Origin: JAJDXW01 sp965243335 | GTDB taxonomy: Bacteria > Pseudomonadota > Gammaproteobacteria > HK1 | NCBI GenBank assembly: GCA_965243335.1 | Contig: OZ251545.1 | Location: 5,270,001-5,334,000 of the forward strand | Length of the DNA: 64,000 nucleotides | Direction: 5' to 3' | Shown here: positions 8,901 through 17,586 of the stretch, piece after piece | Layout: every line of letters starts with the position of its first letter | How positions within the stretch are numbered: the first letter of the stretch is position 1 | Position numbers and translations under genes: made by a program | Notes under the pieces: model-generated | Seen by the model: only the letters and a program-made list of their open reading frames with translations | Told to the model about the DNA's origin: nothing | Databases searched by the model: none

Positions 8901-9266
8901 GCACCGCCGGGTGAATTCCTCCACCCCGACCTCGCGCTCGATGCGGGACTTGTCGAAGATCCCGAGCTCCTTCTCGATCTCGTGCTCGACGGGCAGGCCG
9001 TGGGTGTCCCAGCCGGCGCGGCGCGGGCAGTGGTAGCCACGCATGGCCTTGTAGCGGGGGAACAGGTCCTTGAAGGTGCGGGCGAGGACGTGGTGGAGCC
9101 CCGGCCGGCCGTTCGCGGTCGGCGGACCTTCGTTCCAGACGTAGAGGGGGCGGCCTTCGGACTCGCGCTGGCAGGCCTCGAACACCTTCTCGGCGCGCCA
9201 CCACTCGAGGACCTCCTCCTCGATCCGCACGCCGTCGTAGCGGCTGTCGACTTCGCGAAAGTTCAT
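5982..9266 (-). CDS. ileS: Isoleucyl-tRNA synthetase
   Basis: This 1094-residue class Ia synthetase charges tRNA-Ile in the cytoplasm. The HIGH-equivalent motif is PGLHHVLART (about 54-63), the editing domain follows (LVWTTTPWTLPSNL, GWDTHGLPVEHEIE), and KMSKS is intact in GKKMSKSVGN (about 629). The overall architecture and the PPTANGRPGLHH variant resemble the longer type-2 IleRS. I chose ATG 9266 (MNFREVDSRYDGV) because GGGGGGAGC precedes it and it aligns with the family; an in-frame ATG at 9320 would add 18 residues. A plausible -10 (TACAAT, minus strand, 9371-9366) lies about 95 bases upstream. A Gly/Ala/Glu-rich insertion (about 8520-8622) sits between the connective-peptide start and the conserved TTTPWTL. 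Confidence 0.96.
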   Translation of the reverse strand: MNFREVDSRYDGVRIEEEVLEWWRAEKVFEACQRESEGRPLYVWNEGPPTANGRPGLHHVLARTFKDLFPRYKAMRGYHCPRRAGWDTHGLPVEHEIEKELGIFDKSRIEREVGVEEFTRRCRESVMRYIGDWERMTERMGFWVDMGNAYYTLDNDYIESVWHLLKTIWDKGLLYRGYKVVPYDPRIGATLSSHEVSLGYQEVEDPSVYVRFPLVDDPDAAGSGGPGPAAGAEPASGAGGREGRGEDDGRRVSFLVWTTTPWTLPSNLALAVHPDVDYAWVRDGGETLILAAATVESVLGDRAAGAAVERTVKGRALAGLRYEPPFDYLPPGPEAAGAAHRVRAANFVTTEDGTGVVHAAPAYGADDLRLGLEHGLPVLHGVGLDGHFLPEVEPVAGLFFKDADPALIDLLRERGRLYRAGTHVHNYPHGWRTGDPLIYYAKHAWYIRTTARRDRLVELNRTINWVPEHVRDGRFGNWLEHNVDWALSRERFWGTPLPVWTDGAGDFLCVGSRAELEALCGRALGDVDLHRPAVDGIEFTHPENGRTYRRTPEVIDCWFDSGAMSYAQWHWPFENRAGFEEGFPADYICEAVDQTRGWFYTLHAISTLVSDSVAYRNCICLGHIVDKDGKKMSKSVGNIVDPWDVFDRVGADPLRWYLAARIAPGAQKRVSIDLVREVAQTFINTWWNTYAFFVLYARLDEVDVTADVPFDRRPEIDRWIIALLQRTIGTVTARLDAYDAQGAGRAIEAFVDQLSNWYVRRNRRRFWKAAAGEDKQSAYLTLYECLDAANRMMAPFMPFTAEAVHANLVRAVRPDALASVHAAAWPEADEARKDDALIADFDAAQQVVALGRAARNASRVRVRQPLPRLLVRAPGEAAARAVTRLEAHILEELNIKRLELADDGADLVRYRVRPNLPRVGRRYRALVPAIRQALDAAPDETRRAIARAAANGEGYRLAVGGETLDLEAEDFLVESASADGFSSAEEGGYLVGLDTRVDDALRREGLARELVRTVQEARKQAGLEVSDRIRLRIAGSAAVAAALDEHREYVMEETLSRELLDNGAFGAEYEAEHRLDDEHWSIGLARHRSAGGVR

Positions 9267-9544
9267 GATGCTCCCCCCGGGCGGCGGGGACTCCAGGTCT
9301 GCTGATTCGGGTTCGTTCATTCGGGGTCGAGGTACCCACGCCGGGCACCCCCTCGGCGCGCCGGGATTGTAGCCGGTGGGCGTATCCGTCTTGTTTCGGG
9401 CGGCGGCGGTCCGGCCCGCGTGCGAGGGGATCCCTGGCCGGTGGATGGATTCCTTCTCTCGGGCCGGGCAGCCGCGGACCGGGCGGCGGCCCGCCCCCGG
9501 CGGCCTGCCCGCGGGCAGGGCCGCGATTCTACCGGGATCGGCCG

Positions 9545-10168
9545 TCAGGCGCGGAGGAGCTGGAGGGCCTGGAGCCCCCCTTCGTAGACCATCACGACCC
9601 CGACCCAGAAGATGATCACCACCCCCAACCACGCGATCCAGCGGTGGCGCTCGAGCAGCCGGGCGATGATCGAGGCGGCGAACCCCATGAACGCGACGGA
9701 GAGGGCGAGCCCGATGACGAGGACGACGGGATGCTCGCGGGCGACCGCCGCCACCCCCAGCACGTTGTCGAGGGACATCGAGAAGTCCGCGACCAGGATC
9801 TGGACCATCGCCTGGCGCACCGTCTTTCCGGGCGGGCGGGCCGGCCCCCCGGTCTCCTCGCGTCCGGCATGGCCGGGAGCGGTCTTGCGGAGCTCCACCG
9901 CGAGCTTCCATGCGATCCAGAGGAGGAGGAGGCCGCCCACCAGCAGGAGCCCCGGAAGCTTCAGGAGCTGCACCGTCACGAGGGCGAACAGGACGCGCAG
10001 CACGGCCGCGAGGGCGATGCCGCTCACGATCACCTTCCGCCGCTGATGAGCGGGAAGGCCCGCCGCCGCGAGCGCCACCGCGACCGCGTTGTCCCCGGCG
10101 AGGACGATGTCGATCAGGAGGACCTGGACGAGGGCGCTCAGGGCGTCCAGTTCAATCGCGGGCAACAC
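9545..10168 (-). CDS. TerC-family (YjbE-like) integral membrane protein
   Basis: A 207-residue, strongly hydrophobic protein with about six or seven membrane segments. The conserved TerC acidic motifs are present: IDIVLAGDNAVAVALAAAG near the N-terminus and VADFSMSLDNVLGVAAVA at about 125. TerC/YkoY-type proteins are implicated in metal-ion (manganese) efflux or metalation of exported proteins; the exact ion is not readable here. The start codon is GTG at 10168. A hydrophilic loop (about 90-115) carries Gly/Pro/Arg-rich sequence. It lies upstream of ileS on the same strand with about 280 bases between them, so it is probably a separate transcript. Confidence 0.85.
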   Translation of the reverse strand: MLPAIELDALSALVQVLLIDIVLAGDNAVAVALAAAGLPAHQRRKVIVSGIALAAVLRVLFALVTVQLLKLPGLLLVGGLLLLWIAWKLAVELRKTAPGHAGREETGGPARPPGKTVRQAMVQILVADFSMSLDNVLGVAAVAREHPVVLVIGLALSVAFMGFAASIIARLLERHRWIAWLGVVIIFWVGVVMVYEGGLQALQLLRA

Positions 10169-10409
10169 GCTCTATCGGGACCGGGAGGAGGAGGGGGTGG
10201 GGGCGCCGTGGGTCGGGGTCCCGCACCGCGCCCCGTGCGGCGCGCCGGAACGGAGCCGGCGGCAGCCGGATCGCGGTCCGCGGGAGGGAGAAAACGACAG
10301 CGGGGCCGAGCGCGGGGAGCATATGGCAGCCCGGCGGGCGAGGCAAGGCCGAGCTGGACGCCGACCCGAGGCATGGGCGCGGTGAGGGTTTTCGTCGATG
10401 GCGAACGCC

Positions 10410-10496
10410 CCTGGGTACGCCGGCGTCCCGCCGGCATGGTCGTTCCCACGGGCGCTTCGCCCCTTCCTGGGCCGGCGAGACGCCGGCGTACCCAGG
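10410..10496. repeat. Inverted-repeat element with 26-bp arms
   Basis: The left arm 10410-10435 and right arm 10471-10496 are reverse complements with one mismatch (CCTGGGTACGCCGGCGTC / GACGCCGGCGTACCCAGG). The right arm recurs as a half-element at 29324-29350. Confidence 0.8.
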
Positions 10497-10532
10497 GATG
10501 GCGTGCCCAGGTACTACCCCGAGCCACCCGCC

Positions 10533-10666
10533 GTGGGGTGAAGCCCGCCAACCAGCCCCGTGAACCGTCTCGAAACTATGGGATGAGGCCGGCCCCGGGG
10601 GGCAAGAAATACCTCGAACCCCGCTCTCCCTTCTCTCTATATCAACAGCTTGCGAACAGCGCACAG
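10533..10666. repeat. Two-copy dispersed repeat, copy 2
   Basis: This is the partner of 4958-5086. The sharpest similarity is at 10600-10666, including CTCGAACCCCGC and TTGCGAACAGCGCACA. Confidence 0.7.
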
Positions 10667-10847
10667 GTCTCGGACGCTGGCCCGGCGGGCGGTTCCGCCA
10701 AGCCCGCTCTTCGCCGCCGGGGACGGAAGCCGCGTCCCGGCCCGCCTGGCAAGGGAAGCGGCCCTGACGATGCCCGGTCCACGGTGCGCGCGCCTTGCGC
10801 TCCGGCGGGTATCATTCGGCGGCGTCGGTCGAACGAGGTTCCGCCAA

Positions 10848-11921
10848 GTGAGCGACATTCCCGAGCTGACTGCGGTACGGCCCGCTCACCGCTTCGACGA
10901 ACGGGCCCTCGCGAGGTTCCTGCGCGCGTCGCTCCCCGGCTTCCCCGCCCGCGAGCCGCTCGCGGTCCGCCAGTTCGAAGGGGGGCAGAGCAACCCGACC
11001 TTCCTCCTCGAGTGCGGCGGCCAGGAGTACGTGCTGCGCAAGCAGCCGCCGGGCGACCTCCTCCCGTCCGCCCACCAGGTGGACCGGGAGCACCGGGTGA
11101 TGAAGGCCCTCGAGTCGACGGCGGTCCCGGTCCCGCGGATGCGCCTGCTCTGCGAGGACCCCGGCGTCATCGGCACGAAGTTCTACGTGATGGAGAAGGT
11201 GGAGGGGCGGGTCTTCGCGAACCCCCTCATGCCCGGGGCCTCGCCCGCCGAGCGCGCGGCCGTCTACCGCCATCTGGCCGACGTGCTCGCGGCCCTGCAC
11301 GCGGTGCCGCCGGAGGCGGTGGGGCTCGGCGCCTTCGGTCGCCCCGGCAACTACTACGAGCGCCAGATCTCGCGCTGGAGCAAGCAGTACGTCGCGTCCC
11401 GCACGGAGGACGTCCCCGCGATGGACGCGCTCATGGAGTGGCTGCCCCGGCACATCCCGGCCGCCGCGGAGACGGTGGTGGTGCACGGCGACTACCGGCT
11501 CGGCAACGCCATCGTGCACCCCCGCGAGCCCCGCATCGCCGCGGTCCTCGACTGGGAGCTCTCGACCCTCGGCCACCCGCTCGCCGATCTCGGCTACGTC
11601 TGCCAGACCTACTACGCGGACGAGGACGACCAGCACGGGCTGAACCGGCCCAACCTCCACGAGCTCGGCATCCCGACCGAGGAGGAGTTCGTCGCCCGCT
11701 ACTGCGAGATGGCGGGCCTCGACGGGATCGAGAACTGGCGCTTCTACCTGGTCTACAACCTGTTCCGGAGCGCCGCGATCATCCAGGGCGTGTACCGGCG
11801 CGGCCTCGACGGCAACGCGAGCTCGGACACCGCCCTCGGCTTCGAGGGCTACTGCCGGGTGCGGGCGGAACGGGCGTGGCGGCTTGCCAACGGGGACGGC
11901 CAGGGATGCGGGCCGGCCTGA
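10848..11921 (+). CDS. Phosphotransferase family protein (aminoglycoside phosphotransferase/ACAD10-11 kinase-like)
   Basis: A 357-residue protein with a kinase-like APH fold. N-terminal GGQSNPTFLLECGGQEYVLR forms the nucleotide-binding beta hairpin with the ATP-binding Lys-equivalent region, the catalytic loop is VVVHGDYRLGNAIVH (about 211-225), and the metal-binding DWELSTLGHPLADLG follows at about 235. This resembles the kinase-like half of ACAD10/ACAD11, which phosphorylates 4-hydroxyacyl-CoA for beta-oxidation, rather than a true antibiotic kinase. The GTG start at 10848 follows a GAGG box and gives the family N-terminus. The SDR gene 43 bases downstream is a common partner of this kinase, so a joint role in hydroxy-acid or lipid catabolism is likely. 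Confidence 0.85.
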   Translation: MSDIPELTAVRPAHRFDERALARFLRASLPGFPAREPLAVRQFEGGQSNPTFLLECGGQEYVLRKQPPGDLLPSAHQVDREHRVMKALESTAVPVPRMRLLCEDPGVIGTKFYVMEKVEGRVFANPLMPGASPAERAAVYRHLADVLAALHAVPPEAVGLGAFGRPGNYYERQISRWSKQYVASRTEDVPAMDALMEWLPRHIPAAAETVVVHGDYRLGNAIVHPREPRIAAVLDWELSTLGHPLADLGYVCQTYYADEDDQHGLNRPNLHELGIPTEEEFVARYCEMAGLDGIENWRFYLVYNLFRSAAIIQGVYRRGLDGNASSDTALGFEGYCRVRAERAWRLANGDGQGCGPA

Positions 11922-11964
11922 CGGCGCGGGCGCCGAGCCCGGCCGCGCGCAGAGGAGGAACGGC

Positions 11965-12732
11965 GTGAAGATCGAGGGGAAGTCGGCGGTCGTCACCGGG
12001 GCCGCGAGCGGCATCGGGCGGGCGCTCGCCCGGCGCTTCGCCCGCGAGGGGGCGCGGGGGGTCGTGGTCGCGGATCTCCGGAGCGGGCCGCTCCAGGCGG
12101 TCGCGGACGAGATCGGGGGCCTCGCGGTCCCCTGCGACGTGACCGACGAGCGGGCGGTGCAGGCCCTCGCGGCGGCGGCGGAGGAGCGGTTCGGCGCGAT
12201 CGACGTCTTCTGCTCGAACGCGGGGGTCGCGGTCGAGGGCGGGGAGGAGGCGCCGGACGACGAATGGCGGCTCAACTTCGACCTCCACGTCATGGCCCAC
12301 GTCTACGCGGCGCGCGCGGTGGCCCCGAAGATGGCGGCCCGGGGGAGCGGCTATCTCGTCAACACCGCCTCCGCGGCGGGGCTCCTCACCCACGTCGAGT
12401 CCGCGACCTACGCGGTCACCAAGCACGCCGCGGTCGCCTTCGCCGAATACCTCGCCATCGCCTACGGCGACCGCGGGGTGCGGGTCTCCGTGCTCTGCCC
12501 GCAGGCGGTCCGCACCGCGATGACCGAGGGGCGCGAGCAGGGGGTGGCGAGCGTGGACGGGATGATCGAGCCCGAGGCGCTCGCGGACTGCGTGATCGAG
12601 ACCATGGAGCGCGAGGAGTTCCTCATCCTGCCCCATCCCCAGGTGCTCGAATACCTGCGGCGCAAGACCGCGGACTACGACCGCTGGCTCGCGGGGATGC
12701 GCCGTCTGCGGCGCCGGTTCGCGGAGCGGTAG
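11965..12732 (+). CDS. SDR family oxidoreductase
   Basis: A 255-residue classical short-chain dehydrogenase. TGAASGIGRALARRFA near the N-terminus is the TGxxxGxG cofactor loop, CSNAGVAVEGG is the NAG motif, and the catalytic residues are Ser in LVNTASAAGLL (about 136) and Tyr/Lys in YAVTKHAAVAFAEYL (about 149/153). The Asp after the second strand (VVADLRSG) suggests NAD(H) preference. The GTG start at 11965 is preceded by a strong AGAGGAGGAAC. It is linked to the upstream phosphotransferase and probably acts on the same hydroxyacyl intermediate; the substrate is not determinable. Confidence 0.9.
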   Translation: MKIEGKSAVVTGAASGIGRALARRFAREGARGVVVADLRSGPLQAVADEIGGLAVPCDVTDERAVQALAAAAEERFGAIDVFCSNAGVAVEGGEEAPDDEWRLNFDLHVMAHVYAARAVAPKMAARGSGYLVNTASAAGLLTHVESATYAVTKHAAVAFAEYLAIAYGDRGVRVSVLCPQAVRTAMTEGREQGVASVDGMIEPEALADCVIETMEREEFLILPHPQVLEYLRRKTADYDRWLAGMRRLRRRFAER

Positions 12733-13175
12733 GCCCCTGGTCGTGTCGTGGCGCCGGGGCGTCGGGGGTTCGGGGGCCCGGGACACGCCGTGTCTCCCGA
12801 AGGCAGGGTTCCTCCCTCACGGCCCGGTCCCTCCCGCTCGGGGCGCGTCCCGCCTGGGCCCTCCCGGACGGGACATCTCGGACGCTGGACACGGTTGCCG
12901 TATGCGTGCTAGCGTCTTCTCGCGTCGGACGCCCCGTGCGGTTGGCCGCTTCGCCCGCGAAACGCGCGGGGCTCTCGCGATTCCACTCCGAACAGGGCAA
13001 GAAGGCGCGGGTCTCTCGCGCCGGTTCACCGGGACATGATCCGGCCTCTCCCGAGGCGGGCGCCGCAGCCGAAACGTCGAACCGTTCGGCCGGTAGCGGG
13101 GCCGGGGCCGGGAAGTGAAATGACCGCCCGTTCACGCCCGCCCGCCTACCTTTCCCTACCTGCCTGAATGGAAAT
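12733..13175. other. Gene-free leader upstream of rho
   Basis: I see no gene here. The region presumably contains the rho promoter and a long untranslated leader, as expected for an autoregulated rho gene. C-rich stretches (13125-13165) with little G fit a Rho utilisation region, but no attenuator hairpin is obvious. Confidence 0.45.
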
Positions 13176-14432
13176 ATGAACCTGACCGAACTGAAGAAGA
13201 AACCACTCCCCGCGCTGCTCTCCCTCAGCCAGTCGATGGGGATGGACGGCCTCGGCCGGATGCGCAAGCAGGAGATCATCTTCTCCCTGCTCAAGGCCCG
13301 GTCGAAGCGGGGCGAGGACATCGAGGGCGACGGGGTCCTCGAGATCCTCCAGGACGGATTCGGCTTCCTTCGCTTCGGGGACAGCTCCTATCTCGCCGGG
13401 CCGGACGACATCTACGTCTCGCCGAGCCAGATCCGGCGGTTCGGGCTTCGCACCGGGGACACGGTGTCCGGCAAGATCCGCCCCCCGAAGGACGGGGAGC
13501 GGTACTTCGCGCTCCTCAAGGTGGACCAGCTCAACCTCGACCGGCCCGAGAACGCCCGCAACAAGATCCTCTTCGAGAACCTGACCCCCCTCTTCCCCCA
13601 GTCCCGCTTCACCCTGGAGCAGGGCAACGGCAGCACCGAAGACCTCACCGCCCGGATCATCGATCTGGCGGCGCCGATCGGGAAGGGGCAGCGCGGCCTC
13701 ATCGTGTCCCCGCCCAAGGCCGGCAAGACGATGCTGCTGCAGAACGTCGCCCAGTCGATCTCGCGCAACTACCCGGAGGTGTACCTCATCGTCCTCCTCA
13801 TCGACGAGCGCCCGGAGGAGGTGACCGAGATGCAGCGCTCGGTCCGGGGCGAGGTGATCTCCAGCACGTTCGACGAACCGGCCTCCCGCCACGTCCAGGT
13901 CGCCGAGATGGTGATCGAGAAGGCGAAGCGGCTGGTCGAGCACAAGCGGGACGTGGTCATCCTGCTCGACTCCATCACCCGCCTGGCGCGGGCCTACAAC
14001 ACGGTGGTCCCCTCGTCCGGCAAGGTGCTGACGGGAGGGGTGGACGCGAACGCCCTGCAGCGGCCGAAGCGGTTCTTCGGGTCGGCCCGCAACATCGAGG
14101 AAGGGGGGAGCCTCACGATCATGTCCACCGCGCTCATCGACACCGGGTCGCGCATGGACGAGGTCATCTACGAGGAGTTCAAGGGCACCGGCAACAACGA
14201 GATCCACCTCGAACGGAAGCTCCAGGAGAAGCGGATCTTCCCCGCCATCAACTTCAACCGGTCCGGGACCCGCCGCGAGGAGTACCTCACCCGCCCGGAG
14301 GAGCTGCAGCGGATCTGGATCCTGCGAAAGCTCCTCCAGCCGATGGAGGAGATCGGGGCCATGGAGTTCCTCGTCGACCGCCTCAAGACCGCCAGGACGA
14401 ACGTGGAGTTCTTCGAGTCCATGCGCCGCTGA
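13176..14432 (+). CDS. rho: Transcription termination factor Rho
   Basis: A 418-residue protein, essentially the length of the E. coli protein. The N-terminal MNLTELKKKPLPALLSLSQ helix bundle is followed by the cold-shock-like RNA-binding domain with DGFGFLRF and the LRTGDTVSGKIR region. The ATPase part carries Walker A PPKAGKTMLLQN (about 179), Walker B VVILLDSITRLARAYN, and the secondary RNA-binding Q/R-loops including GGVDANALQRPKRFFGSAR. It forms the hexameric RNA translocase that ends transcription. It has its own long leader and is followed 158 bases later by pckA. Confidence 0.97.
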   Translation: MNLTELKKKPLPALLSLSQSMGMDGLGRMRKQEIIFSLLKARSKRGEDIEGDGVLEILQDGFGFLRFGDSSYLAGPDDIYVSPSQIRRFGLRTGDTVSGKIRPPKDGERYFALLKVDQLNLDRPENARNKILFENLTPLFPQSRFTLEQGNGSTEDLTARIIDLAAPIGKGQRGLIVSPPKAGKTMLLQNVAQSISRNYPEVYLIVLLIDERPEEVTEMQRSVRGEVISSTFDEPASRHVQVAEMVIEKAKRLVEHKRDVVILLDSITRLARAYNTVVPSSGKVLTGGVDANALQRPKRFFGSARNIEEGGSLTIMSTALIDTGSRMDEVIYEEFKGTGNNEIHLERKLQEKRIFPAINFNRSGTRREEYLTRPEELQRIWILRKLLQPMEEIGAMEFLVDRLKTARTNVEFFESMRR

Positions 14433-14590
14433 CGCGGGTGCTCCGGCCCGCGCCGTGCTCATCGCAGGCCGCCGGCGCCGCCGCCCGCTCCCTCCCGCCC
14501 GTCCCCAGGAGACGAGGACGGGACGCCTTCCCGGTTGTAGCCCGGATCGGGGCCGTGCGAGAATCCGGCGAACCTGTACGAGACCTCGCC

Positions 14591-16249
14591 ATGGACGTCC
14601 GCCGCGCTCTCCAAGCGTCGCTTGGCCTCGAGACGGTCCGCTACCGGTACGAGCTCTCCCCGTCCCAGCTCTTCCATGAGGCGATCGCCCACGATCGCGG
14701 GCGGGTGCGAAGCGGCGGCGGGGACGCGGAGCGCAAGGCCTTCGCGACCCGCCTCGGGGTGCAGGGTCCGCTCGTCTTCCACACGGACCCGGGCTGCACC
14801 GGGCGGCCGGTGCAGGACACGTTCGCGGTCGCCTGGCCCGAGGTCGAGGGGCGCATCTGGTGGAAGGACAGCCTCCGGCCCTTCGATCCGGACCGTTTCG
14901 AGCCCCTGCTGAAGCGGGTCGCGGCCCACCTGAACGCCTCCGGCGCGACCCTCTACGTGCAGGACGGGTGCGTGGGGGTCGATCCCGCCTACGCCGTCCC
15001 CTACCGCTTCGTCGGGGAGTACGCCACCCACGCCCTGTTCGCCCGCAACATGTTTCCGCGCCGCGTGCCCGGCCTCGCGGACCCGGAAGCCAAGCGCTGG
15101 ACGATGCTCAACGTCCAGTCCTACCGCTGCGACCCCGAACGGGACGGGACCCGCTCCGACCGGGCCGTCATCCTCGACTTCCGGAACCGGATCTGCCTCG
15201 TCGCCGGGCGGGTGGACTACTGCGGGATCGTCAAGAAGTCCATCTTCACGGTGATGAACTTCCTGCTGCCGGACGCCGGGCACCTGTCCATGCACTGCTC
15301 GAGCAACATCGGCCCGCGCGACGATCCGGCCATCATGTTCGGCCTGTCCGGGACCGGGAAGACCACCCTCTCCGCGGACCCGAACCGCCGCCTCATCGGC
15401 GACGACGAGACCGGCTGGACGGAGGAGGGCCTCTCGAACCTGGAGGACGGGTGCTACGCGAAGCTCATCGACCTCGACAAGGAAGCGGAGCCGGTCATCG
15501 CGTCCGCGCTCTCGATGGCGGGGACGATCATCGAGAACGTGCCGTCGCTTCCGGGCCGCGCGTTCGACGACACGGACCCGCAGGACCTCGACCTCTGCGA
15601 CGACTCCATCACCCAGAACACCCGCTTCTCCTACCCCCTGTCGTGCAACCCGAACGTCGCGGAAGGATCGCGCGGGGGGCACCCGGCCACCATCGTGCTG
15701 CTGACCGCCGACGCCTTCGGGGTCCTGCCGCCGGTCTCGATCCTGGACGGCGAAGAGGTGATGTACCACTTCGTCCAGGGGTTCACCGCGAAGCTCGCGG
15801 GCACCGAGGTGGGGCTCGAGGCGCCGGAGGCGACGTTCAGCGCCTGCTTCGGGGCGCCGTTCATGACCCACCGGCCGAACGTCTACGCCGAGCTGCTGAA
15901 GGCGAAGATGGTCCGGCATCGGGCGCGCTGCGTCCTGCTGAACACCGGCTGGTCGGGAGGGGCGGTGGGGCAGGCGGAGCGGATGCCGATCCGGCTCACC
16001 CGCACCCTGCTCGACGCCGCCCTCGCGGGCCGCCTGCACGAGGACGGCGTCGAGTACGACTCCCATCCGGTGTTCAACCTCAAGGTGCCGAAGCGCTGCC
16101 CGGGGGTCGATCCGAAGTCCCTCGACCCGCGCGCGGTCTGGCCCGACGGCGCGGCCTACGACACTGCCGCCGCGCGGCTGCGGGACATGTTCCGCAAGAA
16201 CTTCACGGACCGCGGGTTCGCCGGGTTCGGTATCCGGGCGGTGATGTAG
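14591..16249 (+). CDS. pckA: Phosphoenolpyruvate carboxykinase (ATP)
   Basis: A 552-residue ATP-type PEPCK, converting oxaloacetate plus ATP to PEP and CO2, the first committed step of gluconeogenesis. Key motifs are IVKKSIFTVMNFLLPDAG (kinase-1a region, oxaloacetate/Mn site), MHCSSNIG, the P-loop MFGLSGTGKTTLSADPNRR (about 249-267) and IGDDETGW (kinase 2). The C-terminal NTGWSGGAVGQAERMPIRLTR is the adenine/Arg region. ATG at 14591 gives the family N-terminus; longer upstream starts are not supported. With sucCD immediately downstream, the region supports growth on organic acids through the TCA cycle. Confidence 0.96.
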   Translation: MDVRRALQASLGLETVRYRYELSPSQLFHEAIAHDRGRVRSGGGDAERKAFATRLGVQGPLVFHTDPGCTGRPVQDTFAVAWPEVEGRIWWKDSLRPFDPDRFEPLLKRVAAHLNASGATLYVQDGCVGVDPAYAVPYRFVGEYATHALFARNMFPRRVPGLADPEAKRWTMLNVQSYRCDPERDGTRSDRAVILDFRNRICLVAGRVDYCGIVKKSIFTVMNFLLPDAGHLSMHCSSNIGPRDDPAIMFGLSGTGKTTLSADPNRRLIGDDETGWTEEGLSNLEDGCYAKLIDLDKEAEPVIASALSMAGTIIENVPSLPGRAFDDTDPQDLDLCDDSITQNTRFSYPLSCNPNVAEGSRGGHPATIVLLTADAFGVLPPVSILDGEEVMYHFVQGFTAKLAGTEVGLEAPEATFSACFGAPFMTHRPNVYAELLKAKMVRHRARCVLLNTGWSGGAVGQAERMPIRLTRTLLDAALAGRLHEDGVEYDSHPVFNLKVPKRCPGVDPKSLDPRAVWPDGAAYDTAAARLRDMFRKNFTDRGFAGFGIRAVM

Positions 16250-16383
16250 GCCCGTGCCGTTCGGCAGCCCCGCAGCCGGCGGTTCGCGCCTCGGCAGGGC
16301 CGTGCCCGGCGGTCGGGGGTCCGCGGCTCCGGCCGTCGGCGGGCGGCGGCCGCCGCCCTCCGGCGGAAGACGAGAGAGGTAGC

Positions 16384-17586
16384 ATGAACGTCCACGAATA
16401 CCAGGCGAAGGAGCTGTTGAGGGGGTTCGGGGTCGCCGTCCCGCGGGGCGGCCCCGCGTTCAGCGTGGACGAGGCGGTTGCGGCGGCGGAAGGGATCGGG
16501 GGCGGCGGGCCCTGGGTGGTCAAGGCCCAGATCCATGCCGGCGGGCGGGGCGCGGGCCGGTTCGAGGGAGACCCCGAGGGCAAGGGCGGGGTCCGGCTCG
16601 CCGGCTCCCTCGACGAGGTGCGGGCGCACGCGGGCGCGATGCTGGGCCGCGTGCTCGTCACGAAGCAGACCGGGCCCGCGGGGCGGACCGTGCGGCGGCT
16701 CTACGTCGAGGAAGGCTGCGACGTCGCGCGCGAGCACTACGCCGCCATGCTCGTGGACCGGGGGGCCGGGCGGGTGGTGGCGATGGCCTCCACCGAGGGC
16801 GGGATGGACGTCGAGCAGGTCGCGGAGGAGACCCCGGACCAGATCCTCACCCTCCCGATCGACCCGGCGACCGGGTTCCAGCCCTTCCACGCGCGCCGCC
16901 TCGCGTTCGGGCTCGGCCTCTCCGGCGCCGCCGCGCGGGCGGGGGCGGACCTGTTCGCGAGCCTCTACCGGGCGCTCGTCGCGCTCGATGCAAGCATCGT
17001 CGAGGTGAACCCCCTCGTCCTCACCGGCGCGGGCGGGGTGCTGGCCCTCGACGCCAAGATGGGCTTCGACGACAACGCGCTCTACCGCCGCCCGGAGCTC
17101 GCGGCCCTTCGCGACGAGGACGAGGAGGACCCGGCCGAGGTCGAGGCGAGCCGGCACGACCTCAACTACGTCGCCCTCGACGGCGAGATCGGGTGCATGG
17201 TGAACGGCGCCGGCCTCGCGATGGCCACCATGGACCTCATCAAGCTCCACGGGAGCGAGCCCGCGAACTTCCTCGACGTCGGCGGGAACGCGACCCGCGA
17301 GCGGGTGACCGCCGCGTTCCGGATCATCCTCTCCGACCCGAACGTGAAGGGGGTCCTGGTCAACGTCTTCGGCGGGATCATGCGCTGCGACGTCGTCGCC
17401 GAGGGGGTGGTCGCGGCGGCCCGCGAGGTGGACCTCGCGGCGCCGCTCGTGGTGCGCCTGGAAGGGACCAACGTGGAGAAGGGCAAGTCGATCCTCGCCG
17501 CGTCCGGGCTGCCCATCCTCTCGGCGGACGGGCTCGAGGACGCGGCCCGGAAGGTGGTCGGAGCGGTGCGGGGAGGAGCGGGCTGA
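16384..17586 (+). CDS. sucC: Succinate-CoA ligase subunit beta
   Basis: This 400-residue protein is the ATP-grasp beta subunit. It starts MNVHEYQAKELLRGFGV, carries the nucleotide-binding KAQIHAGGRGAGRF (about 47-60) and YVEEGCDVAREHYAAM, and ends with the CoA/succinate-side FLDVGGNATRERV and VNVFGGIMRCDVVAEG. It forms the heterotetramer with SucD that interconverts succinyl-CoA and succinate with nucleotide phosphorylation in the TCA cycle. The stop overlaps the SucD start (TGATG), indicating strict co-translation. Length and motifs also fit malate-CoA ligase (MtkA), a close relative, but no serine-cycle genes are nearby. Confidence 0.95.
   Translation: MNVHEYQAKELLRGFGVAVPRGGPAFSVDEAVAAAEGIGGGGPWVVKAQIHAGGRGAGRFEGDPEGKGGVRLAGSLDEVRAHAGAMLGRVLVTKQTGPAGRTVRRLYVEEGCDVAREHYAAMLVDRGAGRVVAMASTEGGMDVEQVAEETPDQILTLPIDPATGFQPFHARRLAFGLGLSGAAARAGADLFASLYRALVALDASIVEVNPLVLTGAGGVLALDAKMGFDDNALYRRPELAALRDEDEEDPAEVEASRHDLNYVALDGEIGCMVNGAGLAMATMDLIKLHGSEPANFLDVGGNATRERVTAAFRIILSDPNVKGVLVNVFGGIMRCDVVAEGVVAAAREVDLAAPLVVRLEGTNVEKGKSILAASGLPILSADGLEDAARKVVGAVRGGAG

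Larger units (their letters stand above)
10169..10847. other. Gene-free spacer between divergent genes, rich in repeats
   Basis: No convincing gene is seen in this 680-bp spacer. It holds an inverted-repeat element (10410-10496), a copy of the two-copy repeat (10533-10666), and probably the promoters of the divergent TerC and phosphotransferase genes. A TATCAT -10-like hexamer lies at about 10809 on the plus strand. Confidence 0.6.

Noticed and set aside
5922..9305. Plus-strand open frame of over 1100 codons across ileS
   Set aside because: It is the antisense shadow of ileS. High GC suppresses stops on the opposite strand, and the translation has no family motif.
10848..11921. Aminoglycoside resistance kinase
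   Set aside because: The APH fold is present, but the sequence features and SDR neighbour match the ACAD10/11-like catabolic branch.
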